Part shown: positions 26,639 through 35,880 of the stretch, one piece after another
Position numbering within the stretch: the first letter of the stretch is position 1
Layout of the letters: every line of letters starts with the position of its first letter
Assembly (NCBI RefSeq): GCF_013408655.1
Contig: NZ_JACCBP010000001.1
Coordinates: forward strand, 4,030,001-4,094,000
Direction of reading: 5' to 3'
DNA length: 64,000 nt
From: Pigmentiphaga litoralis
Lineage (GTDB): Bacteria; Pseudomonadota; Gammaproteobacteria; Burkholderiales; Burkholderiaceae_B
Notes under the pieces: model-generated
Databases searched by the model: none
Seen by the model: only the letters and a program-made list of their open reading frames with translations
What the model was told of the DNA's origin: nothing
Position numbers and translations under genes: made by a program

Positions 26639-27384
26639 ACCTGTGCCATCCCGCCATCGACGAACATCTCGGTGCCGTTCACGAAGCTGGCCGCGTCCGA
26701 GGCAAGAAAGGCCACGACTTTGGCGATCTCGCCGGGCTCGCCCAGGCGGCCCAGGGGGATCTGCGCGGCCAGGTAATCGAACAGGCCCTGGCGTTCCGCC
26801 TCGGTGGCCAGACCGCCCAGACCGGGCGTGCGAACCGGCCCGGGACTCACGGCGTTGATGCGGATCCCGCGGTCTTTGAGGTCAAGCGCCCAGGAGCGCG
26901 CAAAGTTGCGCACCGCGGCCTTGCTGGCGCTGTACACGCTGAAGTTGGCGGTGCCCTGGATCGATGCCGTCGACGAGGTCAGGATGATCGACGCGCCATG
27001 CGTCAGCAACGGCAGGGCCTTCTGCACGGTGAACACCAGCCCGCGCACATTGGTGCCAAAGATGCGGTCGAAGTGTTCTTCGGTGATCGCGCCGAGCGGC
27101 AACATGTCGCCGCCGCCTGCGTTGGCGAACAGGATGTCGAGCCGGCCGGCCTGCTTCGCGATCTGGGCATAGACGCGGTCCAGGTCGGACAGCACCGATG
27201 CGTCGGCGCGGATGGCCGTGGCCGCGGCGCCGATCGTGGCTGCGGCCGCGTCGAGTTCTTCCTGCCGGCGTCCGGTAATGAATACCCGTGCGCCTTGCCG
27301 CGCGAGTTCCTGAGCCGCGGCCAGGCCGATGCCCGAACTGCCTCCGGTCACCAGGGCAATCTTGTCGTTCAAAGTGTGTTCCAT
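26635..27384 (-). CDS. Short-chain dehydrogenase/reductase (glucose dehydrogenase-like SDR)
   Basis: A 249-residue classical SDR. It has VTGGSSGIGLAAA, FITGRR, FANAGGGD (NAG motif), LTSSTAS (catalytic Ser) and YSASKAAVRN (YxxxK), and ends NGTEMFVDGGMAQV. The ATG at 27384 has GGAG six bases upstream; a longer frame to 27474 runs into the divergent LysR leader. It is co-translated with a SnoaL-like gene and divergent from a LysR gene that probably controls it. Confidence 0.94.
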   Translation of the reverse strand: MEHTLNDKIALVTGGSSGIGLAAAQELARQGARVFITGRRQEELDAAAATIGAAATAIRADASVLSDLDRVYAQIAKQAGRLDILFANAGGGDMLPLGAITEEHFDRIFGTNVRGLVFTVQKALPLLTHGASIILTSSTASIQGTANFSVYSASKAAVRNFARSWALDLKDRGIRINAVSPGPVRTPGLGGLATEAERQGLFDYLAAQIPLGRLGEPGEIAKVVAFLASDAASFVNGTEMFVDGGMAQV

Positions 27385-27537
27385 CTTGCGCTCCAAATCG
27401 TTGAGTTGTTTCGTGGCTGCGATGCCATGGATCTCACTGTAGGAGCGCACCATTGATGGAAAAAGGGCGTGCAATGGAAAGACTATCTACATGGATGGAT
27501 AATGCAAGATACATCGACCGGTCAAGGCAGGCAGAAC

Positions 27538-28446
27538 ATGGATCAATTGCTGGCAATGCGCGTGTTCGCGCGGGTCGTTGAGACCGGCAACTTCACGCGC
27601 GCGGCCGACGCGCTGGACATGCCCAACGCCACGGTCAGCAAGCTGGTGCAGGAACTGGAATCGCATCTGAACGTGCGCCTGCTTCAGCGCACGACGCGGC
27701 GGGTCACGGTCACGGCCGAAGGCCAGGATTACTACGCCAAGGCCACGCGCGTTCTGCATGACCTGGACGACATCGATGCGTCGTTCAATGTGGCGCAAGG
27801 CAAGCCCCGCGGCCACCTGCGGGTGGACATCGGCAGCTCGACCGCCAGCTGTGTGCTGATTCCGCTCCTGCCCGATTTCATGAAGCGCTATCCGGACATC
27901 CGCATCGACCTGGGCGTGTCCGATCGCGCCGTCGACCTGATCAGCGACAGTGTCGACTGCGTGATCCGCGGCGGGCCCATGGACGACTCGTCACTGGTCG
28001 CGCGGCATATCGGCTGGGCCACCCTGATCACGTGCGCATCTCCAGCCTACCTGAAGCAGCATGGCGTGCCGGCCTACCCTGAAGAACTCAGGAACGGCCA
28101 CAAGCTGATCAGCTATGTGTCGACGCAAAGCGGCCGCGCCTTTCCGTTCCGCTTCGAACGCGGCGGCGAGAAAACCGAACTGAAGATCGAACACCGCATG
28201 GGCATCAACGAAAGCACGGCGCACCTGGCCGCCTGCGTGGCGGGCCTGGGCATCGTGCAGACCTTTGACTATGCAGCCGCAAACGACTTGAAACAGAAGG
28301 CGCTGGTGGAGATCCTGAAGCCGTGGCGCCCCGCCGCCTACCCCTTCCATGTGGTGTATCCCAGCAACCGGCATGTCACGCACCGGTTGCAGGTATTCAT
28401 CGACTGGTTGATGGCGCGGTTTCCCGACAAGGTGGCGGGGCGCTGA
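27538..28446 (+). CDS. LysR-family transcriptional regulator
   Basis: A 302-residue regulator starting MDQLLAMRVFARVVETGNFTRAAD, the standard N terminus of the DsdC/YafC-like LysR branch. The wing is LLQRTTRRVTVTAEG and the effector domain begins GHLRVDIG. ATG 27538 is chosen over an upstream in-frame GTG at 27469 because it begins exactly at the helix-turn-helix. It is divergent from the SDR/SnoaL pair across 153 bp, indicating control of that operon. Confidence 0.92.
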   Translation: MDQLLAMRVFARVVETGNFTRAADALDMPNATVSKLVQELESHLNVRLLQRTTRRVTVTAEGQDYYAKATRVLHDLDDIDASFNVAQGKPRGHLRVDIGSSTASCVLIPLLPDFMKRYPDIRIDLGVSDRAVDLISDSVDCVIRGGPMDDSSLVARHIGWATLITCASPAYLKQHGVPAYPEELRNGHKLISYVSTQSGRAFPFRFERGGEKTELKIEHRMGINESTAHLAACVAGLGIVQTFDYAAANDLKQKALVEILKPWRPAAYPFHVVYPSNRHVTHRLQVFIDWLMARFPDKVAGR

Positions 28447-28470
28447 GACGTCAGCCCCGACTATGCAACG

Positions 28471-30183
28471 TCAGTCCTGCCGCTGCAACGCGCCATTGGG
28501 CGCGCGGGAATACTTCGACAGCATCTGTTCCCACATCAGCCTGGCCTGCCCGGGATGCCAGAAGTGCCCGATCTTGTCGGTCACCTGCCAGCGATATTCC
28601 GCCAGGCCATCGGACCATACTTCGATCTTTCGGCGGCCATCGACAATGTTGACGGGTGGCCCCTTGTGCTTGTTGACGGTCGACCGCCAGAACTCGCGCG
28701 CTGCGGGTTCGCTGCCCGGAAATTCGGAGTCCAGTTCGTCACCCCCGCGGCATTGCCAGACCGGCATGGCAATGTCGGTTCGCACGATAGGATTGGCGTA
28801 GCTTGCCGCGCCAAGGTGGCCCGAGTAGCAAAGGGCCAGCGCCGCAAAGAGATTGGGCTGCTGGACTGCGATGCGGTTGCTCATCGCGGTGCCCATCGAC
28901 GATCCGTTCAGATACACCCGTGTCGTGTCGATGTTGTAGGTCTTGGTGACCTCGGCATACAGGTCCTGGAAGAACAGCATGTCGCGCGCGTCAGCTTCCA
29001 TGGGCACCGCCCACGTCGCGCCGATGCCCTGCGGGAAGACGACGATGAAGCCCTTTTCTTCCGCGACCTTGGGCCACTCGGTGATCAGCGCCTGGAACCG
29101 GGCCGAACCATTGCGGCCATGATAGGAAAAGAGCAGCGGCACCTTCTTGCCTGACGCCTTGAGCGCTTCATAGTTCGAGGGCACGTAGGTGAGCCAGCGG
29201 CGCGTGCTGCCCGGACGCAATTCCTTGACGGCCTCAACCAGTTTCATCGATGCAATGGTCTGGTTGGCATGCAGCGTGCCGTTCACGCGGGTGTCATCGG
29301 CAAAGCGCACCACGCCATCGAACATCGAATTCCAGATCATCCGCGTGACGGCCCTTCCGTCCGCGGTCACGCCGGGCTTCAACGACGATATCCGGACTTG
29401 CTGCAGGGGGTTGGCCTGATTGGCGTAGGTTGTATCTGTTGCCAGGTCCGTGGCCTGGACCTTGGGGGCCTGGTCCGTCTCGTTCGCTTTCTGCCAGTAG
29501 GCGGCCTGCAGGGTCTCGGTGGTAGTGAGCGGTGTGTCGGCGGACCGGATGATCCAGGCGCCCATGGCGGAAGGGGGCAGGTCCGTGCGGTTGAAGGTCG
29601 GCGCCGGCGCGACTCCGTTGATCGACGCCACGGCCGCCGCCAGGTTCGGCGCCCGCATGGCGAGTTGCTGCGCCAGTGCCCCGCCCGTGCCCGTCCCGGT
29701 CAGGTAGGTGGGAATGGTGGCAACCAGCGCGTACTTGGTGCGCATGGCTGCCGCCACCGCGTTCACGTAGGCCAGCTCGTCGCCCGCATTGGCGTCGCCC
29801 GTCAGGTTCCACTTCGATTGCGCAGCGTTGGGGAACGCGACCACAAAGCCATGCTCGTCGGCCAGTTCCGTCCACCGGGTCCGCTGCGCATAGGCGTTCC
29901 CATCGCTGCCATCGTCATGCAGCGCAATCACGACGCGCACTCCCCGCGCATCGTATTCCCGCAGATCGGCCACCTTGGCCGGCGCGTATTCGACATAGCT
30001 GCGCTCGACACCGTTCACCGTCACGGTCGCCGCGTTCACCGCCACCGGCGTCGAAGGTTCCTGCGTGGCCGGCGGACTGGTGCCGACAGGGTCGTTGCCG
30101 CCCCCGCCGCCACAGGCGGTCAGAAGCACCGTGGACGTGGCAAACAGTGCGGCAAGGATTGCGCGCGTGGAATTCGTGGTCAA
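28471..30183 (-). CDS. Lipoprotein with tandem esterase (PHB-depolymerase/LpqC-like) domains, first domain without nucleophile
   Basis: A 570-residue lipoprotein. The signal ends LLTAC with the lipid-accepting Cys at residue 24, then a glycine linker. Two related alpha/beta-hydrolase domains follow. The first (about 55-290) has VVIALHDDGSDGNAYAQRTRW, but its elbow reads GTGTGGALAQQ, with no serine. The second (about 340-550) has LLFSYHGRNGSARFQ, a serine elbow NGSSMG, and HFWHPG as a histidine candidate. AGGAGA lies just before TTG 30183; an ATG at 30198 would put that site inside the gene. Secreted polyester or feruloyl-type esterase activity is likely for domain two only. Confidence 0.85.
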   Translation of the reverse strand: MTTNSTRAILAALFATSTVLLTACGGGGGNDPVGTSPPATQEPSTPVAVNAATVTVNGVERSYVEYAPAKVADLREYDARGVRVVIALHDDGSDGNAYAQRTRWTELADEHGFVVAFPNAAQSKWNLTGDANAGDELAYVNAVAAAMRTKYALVATIPTYLTGTGTGGALAQQLAMRAPNLAAAVASINGVAPAPTFNRTDLPPSAMGAWIIRSADTPLTTTETLQAAYWQKANETDQAPKVQATDLATDTTYANQANPLQQVRISSLKPGVTADGRAVTRMIWNSMFDGVVRFADDTRVNGTLHANQTIASMKLVEAVKELRPGSTRRWLTYVPSNYEALKASGKKVPLLFSYHGRNGSARFQALITEWPKVAEEKGFIVVFPQGIGATWAVPMEADARDMLFFQDLYAEVTKTYNIDTTRVYLNGSSMGTAMSNRIAVQQPNLFAALALCYSGHLGAASYANPIVRTDIAMPVWQCRGGDELDSEFPGSEPAAREFWRSTVNKHKGPPVNIVDGRRKIEVWSDGLAEYRWQVTDKIGHFWHPGQARLMWEQMLSKYSRAPNGALQRQD

Positions 30184-30226
30184 GATTTGTCTCCTCATGG
30201 CACACCAGGCTTTGCGCCTTTTTTGA

Positions 30227-31009
30227 TCATTCGTCTCGGTACTGCGCCCACGGGCCACCGTTCCCCGTCAGGTCAAACAAGGTGGTGGTTTCCATCGTTT
30301 CAGAGAACCAGGCTTCGATGCCTGCCCGCCGCTCACCCTGATACAGCGGCTTGCCGTCGGCATCCAGCGTCATGCTCAGGTCGTGTCCCGGGATCAGGAT
30401 GGTGCCCGGTTGCGCGCGCCAGTACTGCCAGATCGTTTCGATGCTGCGCGCGCTGACGGCGGCGTCCAGCGTCATGGCCACGTCCTTGGACAAAAGCTCG
30501 GCACGGTTCTTTGCCGCATCACCGGTGAACAGGATGGGCTGCGGATTGCCCGTGAAGTAGTACGCGAGATGACCAGGGGTGTGGCCTGGCACGTCCACCG
30601 CCTCGAAGTGATCGATGAACCGTTGCCCGCCTTCCAGGCGATTCACGCGCGGCAGAATCGACAGTTCGCGGGCATGCAGTTCCGCAAGCGGATTGAAGCC
30701 GGGCTTTTCAGCAACAGCCCACTCCAGTTCCTTGCGGCCGATCCACACGGTGGCATCCGGAAACAGCGTGAAGTTGCAGGCATGATCGTGATGCGCATGC
30801 GTCAGCACGACATCGGTCACGTCGGTTGGCGACACCTTGAGCCGCGTCAGCTGCTTGCCGATCTCGGGACGCGTCGCATACCCGCCTGCGTCGACCAGGA
30901 TCGTGCGGCCTTCACCGCGAAGCAGGGTGACGGTGCTCCACCCCAGCCCGCCATGACACACGGCGCGGCCGGGAAAGCCTTGGACCAATACATTCACCTC
31001 GTACATCAT
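30227..31009 (-). CDS. Metallo-beta-lactamase-fold hydrolase (N-acyl homoserine lactonase-like)
   Basis: A 260-residue MBL-fold enzyme. THAHHDHACNF is the HxHxDH dizinc motif, VDVPGHTPGHLAYY carries the next histidine, LFTGDAA the bridging aspartate, and LIPGHDLSM the last histidine. The arrangement resembles AiiA-type lactonases and their relatives. AAGGAA lies two bases before ATG 31009 and five before ATG 31006, either of which may be used. Its start overlaps the Bug stop by four bases, so the two genes are coupled. The enzyme may hydrolyse a lactone whose product the Bug protein binds. Confidence 0.9.
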   Translation of the reverse strand: MMYEVNVLVQGFPGRAVCHGGLGWSTVTLLRGEGRTILVDAGGYATRPEIGKQLTRLKVSPTDVTDVVLTHAHHDHACNFTLFPDATVWIGRKELEWAVAEKPGFNPLAELHARELSILPRVNRLEGGQRFIDHFEAVDVPGHTPGHLAYYFTGNPQPILFTGDAAKNRAELLSKDVAMTLDAAVSARSIETIWQYWRAQPGTILIPGHDLSMTLDADGKPLYQGERRAGIEAWFSETMETTTLFDLTGNGGPWAQYRDE

Positions 31010-31974
31010 TCTTCCTTGATGTTGGCGTCGCTGACGAGCTTGCGATAGAACGCCAGTTCGCTGGCGATCAGGCTTTTGAACTCGGCCGGCGAACTGCCGA
31101 CCAGGTCGTTGCCGCCGTCGGTCTTGAGCGCCTTGATGACCTCGGGCGCCTTGATCGCCTTCTGCACGCCTGCATGCAGACGCTCGATGATCTGTGGCGG
31201 CGTCTTCGCAGGTGCGAGCAGGCCCACGAACTGCGTGATCTCGTAATTCTTGTAGCCAAGCTCGCGCATGGTCGGCACATCGGGCAGCGACGCCGTGCGC
31301 TGCGGTCCCGACACGGCGATCGGCCGCAACTTGCCCCCTTGCACTTGCGGCACTGTCGTCATCACTGTGTCCCACGTGAACGACAGCTGGCCCCCCAACA
31401 GATCGGCCAGCGCCGGCGCGGTGCCCTTGTACGGAATATGGTTGAGCTTTGCATCCATTTGCAGCGCCAGCAATTCACCCGCCAGGTGGCCACCCCCGCC
31501 CACGCCCGACGATCCGTAGGTCAGCGCGCCGGGCTTTTCCCTGGCTTGTTTTGCCAGGTCCGGAAGCGTGGTGATCTTCGATGCCGTGGGCACGACCAGG
31601 ACGTACTGATACGTGATGATCTGGCTGATCGGTTCGAAGTCCTTCACGCTGTCGTACGGCACCTTCTTGTACAGGACCGGGTTCACGACCAGCGGGCTGC
31701 TGGGCGCAACCAGCAAGGTGTAGCCATCGGGCGCCGCCATGCGGGCCGCTTCAAGACCAATGATGCCGTTGGCGCCCGGCTTGTTTTCCACCACGACCGG
31801 CGTCTTCAGATCGTCCGACAGCTGCTTGGCGATCAGGCGCGCCGTGATGTCGGCGTTGCCCCCCGCCGCGAACGGCACGACGACCTTGATCGGGCGGCTC
31901 GGCCAGCTTTGCGCCGACACGGCGGACGTCAAGGCAAGCGCAAGGCTGCCCAAGGCGAGTGCTACGGTTTTCAT
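31006..31974 (-). CDS. Bug/TctC-family tripartite tricarboxylate receptor
   Basis: A 322-residue receptor with a Sec signal ending AVSAQ, then SWPSRPIKVVVPFAAGGNAD, a DGYTLLVAPSSP loop and HIPYKGTAPALADLLGG. AGGAGAC precedes the ATG. It is coupled to the MBL-fold hydrolase downstream and lies 31 bp after a cytoplasmic ankyrin-repeat gene, forming a probable four-gene operon that ends with the esterase lipoprotein. Confidence 0.93.
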   Translation of the reverse strand: MKTVALALGSLALALTSAVSAQSWPSRPIKVVVPFAAGGNADITARLIAKQLSDDLKTPVVVENKPGANGIIGLEAARMAAPDGYTLLVAPSSPLVVNPVLYKKVPYDSVKDFEPISQIITYQYVLVVPTASKITTLPDLAKQAREKPGALTYGSSGVGGGGHLAGELLALQMDAKLNHIPYKGTAPALADLLGGQLSFTWDTVMTTVPQVQGGKLRPIAVSGPQRTASLPDVPTMRELGYKNYEITQFVGLLAPAKTPPQIIERLHAGVQKAIKAPEVIKALKTDGGNDLVGSSPAEFKSLIASELAFYRKLVSDANIKEE

Positions 31975-32005
31975 GCTGTCTCCTGATTCTTGTTGTTGGT
32001 GCGGG

Positions 32006-32446
32006 TCATGCAGGCAGGCGTTGCACCACCTCGGTCATGCCGCATTCCTGCGCCCTGTCCCGGGCGGTCTGCCCTTTGCCATTCCGTAGCGCCGGGTCTG
32101 CGCCCCGCGCCAGCAGCATCGACACCGCATCGAAATGACCGGTGTAGGCCGCGCCATGCAAAGGTGTGTTGCCAAGGGGCGTCTGCAGGGTCGGGTCGGC
32201 ACCGTGATCGATCAGCATGCTGATGATTGCGGTGTGCCCTGCCTTGGCTGCCAGGTGCAGCGCCGTATGCCCGTCCGCTGTCTTTGAGTTGGCGTCCACG
32301 CCGTCTTTCAGCAACTGTTCGCACACGTCCACCTGCCCGGCTTCGGCGGCGTGCAGCAATGCATGGGCTGGCTCCGGACTGGCTCCGGGCTTATCATTCG
32401 AGGCACTGCCTGGGTGGGTGCTGGAGCGCATTCCCATGTTGTGCAT
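32006..32446 (-). CDS. Ankyrin-repeat protein
   Basis: A 146-residue protein with no signal peptide. It has three complete ankyrin repeats: one starting around HALLHAAEAGQVDVCEQLL, then DGHTALHLAAKAGHTAIISMLI and GNTPLHGAAYTGHFDAVSMLL, with a partial fourth (GKGQTARDRAQE). Such small ankyrin proteins are protein-interaction modules. AGGAGA upstream of ATG 32446 supports the start. It is first in the operon with Bug, MBL hydrolase and esterase lipoprotein, and divergent from a LysR gene; its partner is unknown. Confidence 0.9.
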   Translation of the reverse strand: MHNMGMRSSTHPGSASNDKPGASPEPAHALLHAAEAGQVDVCEQLLKDGVDANSKTADGHTALHLAAKAGHTAIISMLIDHGADPTLQTPLGNTPLHGAAYTGHFDAVSMLLARGADPALRNGKGQTARDRAQECGMTEVVQRLPA

Positions 32447-32546
32447 GACGGGTCTTCTCCTCTGAAACGCTTTTCAATAGTGAGGTTTTTCGCCATTTAC
32501 AACCAATGCTAATTTCTTCTCAAACCATGCACTGGACGAACCGATC

Positions 32547-33446
32547 ATGAATCTCTTGTGGCTTGAAGACTTTCTGGCGGTAGCGGCCACAGGCAACTTT
32601 TCGCGTGCAGCGGAAGACAGGCACTGTTCGCAGCCGGCATTCAGCCGCCGCATCCGTGCGCTGGAATCGTGGGTGGGGGTCGAGCTGCTCGACCGCAGCT
32701 CCCAACCCGCTGAACTGACCGAGGCCGGCGAATGGTTTCGCACGGTAGCCACGGACATCCTGGCGCGCGTTGCGCGCGTACCCGAAGAGGCCCAGCGGCT
32801 AGCCGAAGCCAACTCGGCCACGCTGCGCCTGGCGGCCACGCACGCGCTGTCGTTCACCTTCCTGCCGCGCTGGTTGCGCAGCCTGGAATCGAACACGCCG
32901 CTCGGTCCGGTGCAGCTGATGTCGGACGTGCTGCAGCGATGCGAAGCACTGATGTTGAATGGCAAGGTCCAGTTTCTCCTGAGCCATGCCCACGCGGCCG
33001 CGCACGGCGTGCTCGACTCCGCGCCATTTACGTCAACGCAGATCGGCACCGACGTGCTGCTTCCGCTATCCGTGGCCGATGGCCAAGGCAATGCCATGCA
33101 CCCGCTGCGCGACGAGGCAGGCCATGTGGTGCCCATCCTGCGCTACAGCGACGAGTCCGGCCTGGGCCGCATCATGCATGCGCTGCTCGATCGGCGCCTG
33201 GACCAGTTCACGAACCGCACGGTGTTCACCGCGCACCTGGCCTCGGTGCTGCGCCCCATGGTGCTCGATGGCCGCGGCATCGCATGGCTGCCCAAGACGC
33301 TGGTCGAAGACGACCTGCGCAGCGGCGCCCTCGTCCCCGCGGCCGGACCGGAATGGAGCATTCCGGTGGCGATCAAGCTGTACCGCGACGATAAGTTCCT
33401 TGGGTCGAGCGCGGAACGGCTGTGGCAGATGTTGAATACGGGCTAG
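32547..33446 (+). CDS. LysR-family regulator (HypT/YjiE-like)
   Basis: A 299-residue LysR protein. The N terminus MNLLWLEDFLAVAATGNFSRAAEDRHCSQPAFSRR strongly resembles HypT (YjiE/QseD), the hypochlorite-responsive regulator, although such N termini are common in Alcaligenaceae paralogues controlling Bug operons. HypT acts through methionine oxidation; I cannot align those residues here. It is divergent from the ankyrin-Bug-MBL-esterase operon across 100 bp, its most likely target. Confidence 0.88.
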   Translation: MNLLWLEDFLAVAATGNFSRAAEDRHCSQPAFSRRIRALESWVGVELLDRSSQPAELTEAGEWFRTVATDILARVARVPEEAQRLAEANSATLRLAATHALSFTFLPRWLRSLESNTPLGPVQLMSDVLQRCEALMLNGKVQFLLSHAHAAAHGVLDSAPFTSTQIGTDVLLPLSVADGQGNAMHPLRDEAGHVVPILRYSDESGLGRIMHALLDRRLDQFTNRTVFTAHLASVLRPMVLDGRGIAWLPKTLVEDDLRSGALVPAAGPEWSIPVAIKLYRDDKFLGSSAERLWQMLNTG

Positions 33447-33471
33447 GCGCCGCGCGGGGCCTGGCCTCGCA

Positions 33472-34017
33472 TCAAAACTTCGTCACCACGTCGCTGTCAT
33501 TGAGCCGGTACACCAGGGCGTTGGGCGCATCGGTCACCAGTTGCAGGGTGCCTCGCACACGCACCGGTTCGTTCGACCCGGCAAAGGGCCTTTTGGTGTT
33601 CACCTCCACGATCGCCGCTGGATCGGGATGCGTACAGTGCGTGCACAGAATGGGCGTTGCGCTGACCAGGAACTGGCGATTGGGTTGGCGATCCCGCACC
33701 TGAGTCACGAAGCCGACCAGGGTCACCCGCTTGCCGTCCAGGGATCGAACGGCAGGCGGGAAGGTGGCGGTGAACACGCCGCCGTTTTTCCGGGCCACAT
33801 AGGTCTTGGCCAGGGTCCCCCACAGGACCAGATTCGCCGGGGGGTTCCGGAAATCCGCCGCCGACAATTCCCGGGTGTCATGCTGATGATCGCCGTGCGG
33901 ATTCACGACCTCCGGCGCGTGCTCATGGGCATGCGCAAGAACAGGCAGCGTCGACGCAAGCGCGACGACCACCGGAGCAATCCATCGCGCAAGGCACGCG
34001 GGCAGGTCGTGAATCAT
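33472..34017 (-). CDS. Exported DUF3299-like protein
   Basis: A 181-residue protein with a signal peptide ending VLAHAHE and a His-rich stretch at the mature N terminus (HAHEHAPEVVNPHGDHQHD). The core SLDGKRVTLVGFV, FLVSATPILCTHCTHPDPAAIVEV and EPVRVRGTLQL resembles the DUF3299 family of small periplasmic proteins with a CxxC. The histidines and CTHC suggest metal handling, but no function is known. It is convergent with the HypT-like LysR and lies 16 bp downstream of the amidohydrolase lipoprotein gene. Confidence 0.75.
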   Translation of the reverse strand: MIHDLPACLARWIAPVVVALASTLPVLAHAHEHAPEVVNPHGDHQHDTRELSAADFRNPPANLVLWGTLAKTYVARKNGGVFTATFPPAVRSLDGKRVTLVGFVTQVRDRQPNRQFLVSATPILCTHCTHPDPAAIVEVNTKRPFAGSNEPVRVRGTLQLVTDAPNALVYRLNDSDVVTKF

Positions 34018-34033
34018 GCTTCACCTCGGAACG

Positions 34034-35710
34034 TCAGAATGTCAGCACGGGGTCCTGGTACACCTTCTTGCCACCCACGAACGTGGCCACGGCTTTCAGG
34101 TCTTCCAGTTCGGCCGCGGGCATGGCCATGAAGTCGCCCGACAGCACCACGAAGTCGCCAAGCTTGTTGGGTTCGATCGAGCCCTTGATGGCCGTCTCGT
34201 CCGTCAGTTGGGCGTAGTTGATGGTCAGCATGCGCAACGCCGTATCCCGTGACACCGCCTGGTTGACACCCACGACGCCGCCGGTGATGGAGTCGCGTGT
34301 GATGAAGTGGTACATGACCCAGAACGGGTTAAGCGGAATGACCGACGCATCGGTGCCACCTGACACCTGCAAGCCCTGGTCGAGCAAGGTCTTGGCGGGC
34401 GAGACCTGCGACGCGCGTTCTTCGCCCCAGTAGTTCTTCAGCACCGGCGCGACCAGATACAAGTGGTCCTGAAGCGACATACGAAGATTGAGCGCCTTCA
34501 TGGCCGGGTACTGGTCCGACCGGGTGATGAAGGCATGTTCGATGGTCCATCCCGCCTGCCGGATGTCCTTGTCGGCATTGGCCTGTTGATACCCTTGCAG
34601 CACCTGGTCGACAGCAGCATCGCCAACGGCGTGCGTTGCCGCGCGCCAGCCCGCGCGGTTCAACGCGATCACCTGCTCGTTGAACGCGGTCTGGGTGACC
34701 GTCTGCAGTCCGTAGTACGTGCCGTTCTGACCCATCGGTTCCGCGTACGGCTTGGTCATCAGGCCACCTTCGAAGCCGCCGTCCACGGCAAGCTTGATGC
34801 CCCACACGCGCGCCCACTCGTCGCCGTCATTCTGTTTGACGCCGGCTTCGGCCAGGCTTTGCGGCGTGCCGCGGAACAAGACGCTGTAGCGCACCGACGA
34901 TCGCTTGTCGGCCGCCAGTTGCTGGTACTGCTTGTAGACCGCGACCGACGTTCCAGGGACCCGCACGTTGACCAGGCCGTAGGAATTGAGCACCTTCTGT
35001 TCGGCCGCAACGTCTTCGATGGTTGCGGCTGGCGTGGCCGGAAGGGTGATGAGGCGGCGGGCCGTGTCCACCAGCTCGCCGGTCAGTCTGCCGGCGGAAT
35101 CCTTGGGGATGGCGCCCCCCGCAGGGACCGCCGTGGCCGGCGTGATGTTCCACTTTGCAAGCGATGTCGTGCTCAGGAAGTAGCTGTGTCCCCCCCGGAC
35201 CAGCACCGTGGCATACCCGGGCGCGGCGGCTTCCAGTTCGGCCGCGGTGGGCAGGCGCTGCTCTTTCAGCTGCGCTTCGTGCCAGTCACTGTTCGAAACC
35301 AGGATGCTTCCGGGCGCGGCCTTGGCGGCGGCTTCGGACAGTTTGGCAAACAGTTCCGCCAGGGACCGCGTCTTGGAAATGTCGATGTTCGGTCCGCCGC
35401 CGGCACTGTGGAAGTGGTTATCGGAAAGTGCCGGAATCACCGTGCGGCCTTTCAGGTCAACCACCTGGGTGTTGGGTCCGGCATTGCGCCGGATGGCGTC
35501 GGTCGAGCCCACGGCAAGAAATTTTCCGTCCTTGATCGCGAAGGCCTGCGCCACGCTGGACGCACCATCAACGGTCAGTACCTTGCCGTTGACGAACACC
35601 GAGTCGGCAACGGGCGCCGGCGGGCCATCGTCACTTCCGCCGCAGCCTGCCAGGGCAAGCGTCGCTGCAACCGCCAGCAATGTCTTCGGATTGGATTCCC
35701 ATGCCTTCAT
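34034..35710 (-). CDS. Amidohydrolase-3 family lipoprotein (YtcJ-like)
   Basis: A 558-residue protein. A lipobox LAGC at about residue 22 precedes an acidic linker, so it is membrane-anchored in the periplasm. The amidohydrolase core shows DNHFHSAGGG (first metal motif, HxH), GFEGG, IEHAFITRSDQ and SGGTDASVIPLNPF (final aspartate). YtcJ-like enzymes hydrolyse amide or ester bonds of small molecules. The downstream DUF3299-like gene is 16 bp away; the upstream region to the LysR gene holds no clear operator. Confidence 0.9.
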   Translation of the reverse strand: MKAWESNPKTLLAVAATLALAGCGGSDDGPPAPVADSVFVNGKVLTVDGASSVAQAFAIKDGKFLAVGSTDAIRRNAGPNTQVVDLKGRTVIPALSDNHFHSAGGGPNIDISKTRSLAELFAKLSEAAAKAAPGSILVSNSDWHEAQLKEQRLPTAAELEAAAPGYATVLVRGGHSYFLSTTSLAKWNITPATAVPAGGAIPKDSAGRLTGELVDTARRLITLPATPAATIEDVAAEQKVLNSYGLVNVRVPGTSVAVYKQYQQLAADKRSSVRYSVLFRGTPQSLAEAGVKQNDGDEWARVWGIKLAVDGGFEGGLMTKPYAEPMGQNGTYYGLQTVTQTAFNEQVIALNRAGWRAATHAVGDAAVDQVLQGYQQANADKDIRQAGWTIEHAFITRSDQYPAMKALNLRMSLQDHLYLVAPVLKNYWGEERASQVSPAKTLLDQGLQVSGGTDASVIPLNPFWVMYHFITRDSITGGVVGVNQAVSRDTALRMLTINYAQLTDETAIKGSIEPNKLGDFVVLSGDFMAMPAAELEDLKAVATFVGGKKVYQDPVLTF

Positions 35711-35844
35711 GACTACCTCCGGGCGCCCGGCCCTGATGGATAAGCTTTAGGTTTAAAGCTGTTGATGGTCATGATAAGGACGGGCGTGCGGTCGCACGCT
35801 TCCTATTTTTGCAACGCTGCTTCCTGTTTTCAGCGGGCTGACAG

Positions 35845-35880
35845 GCGCTGGATCAGGCGCTGGATCAGGCCCCCGATCAG
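35845..35880. repeat. Three tandem 12-bp repeats at the 3' end of a LysR gene
   Basis: GCGCTGGATCAG occurs twice (35845-35856, 35857-35868), followed by the variant GCCCCCGATCAG (35869-35880). The rightmost unit contains the LysR stop codon, and on the minus strand each unit puts another TGA in the same frame, giving three in-frame stops 12 bases apart. Confidence 0.7.
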
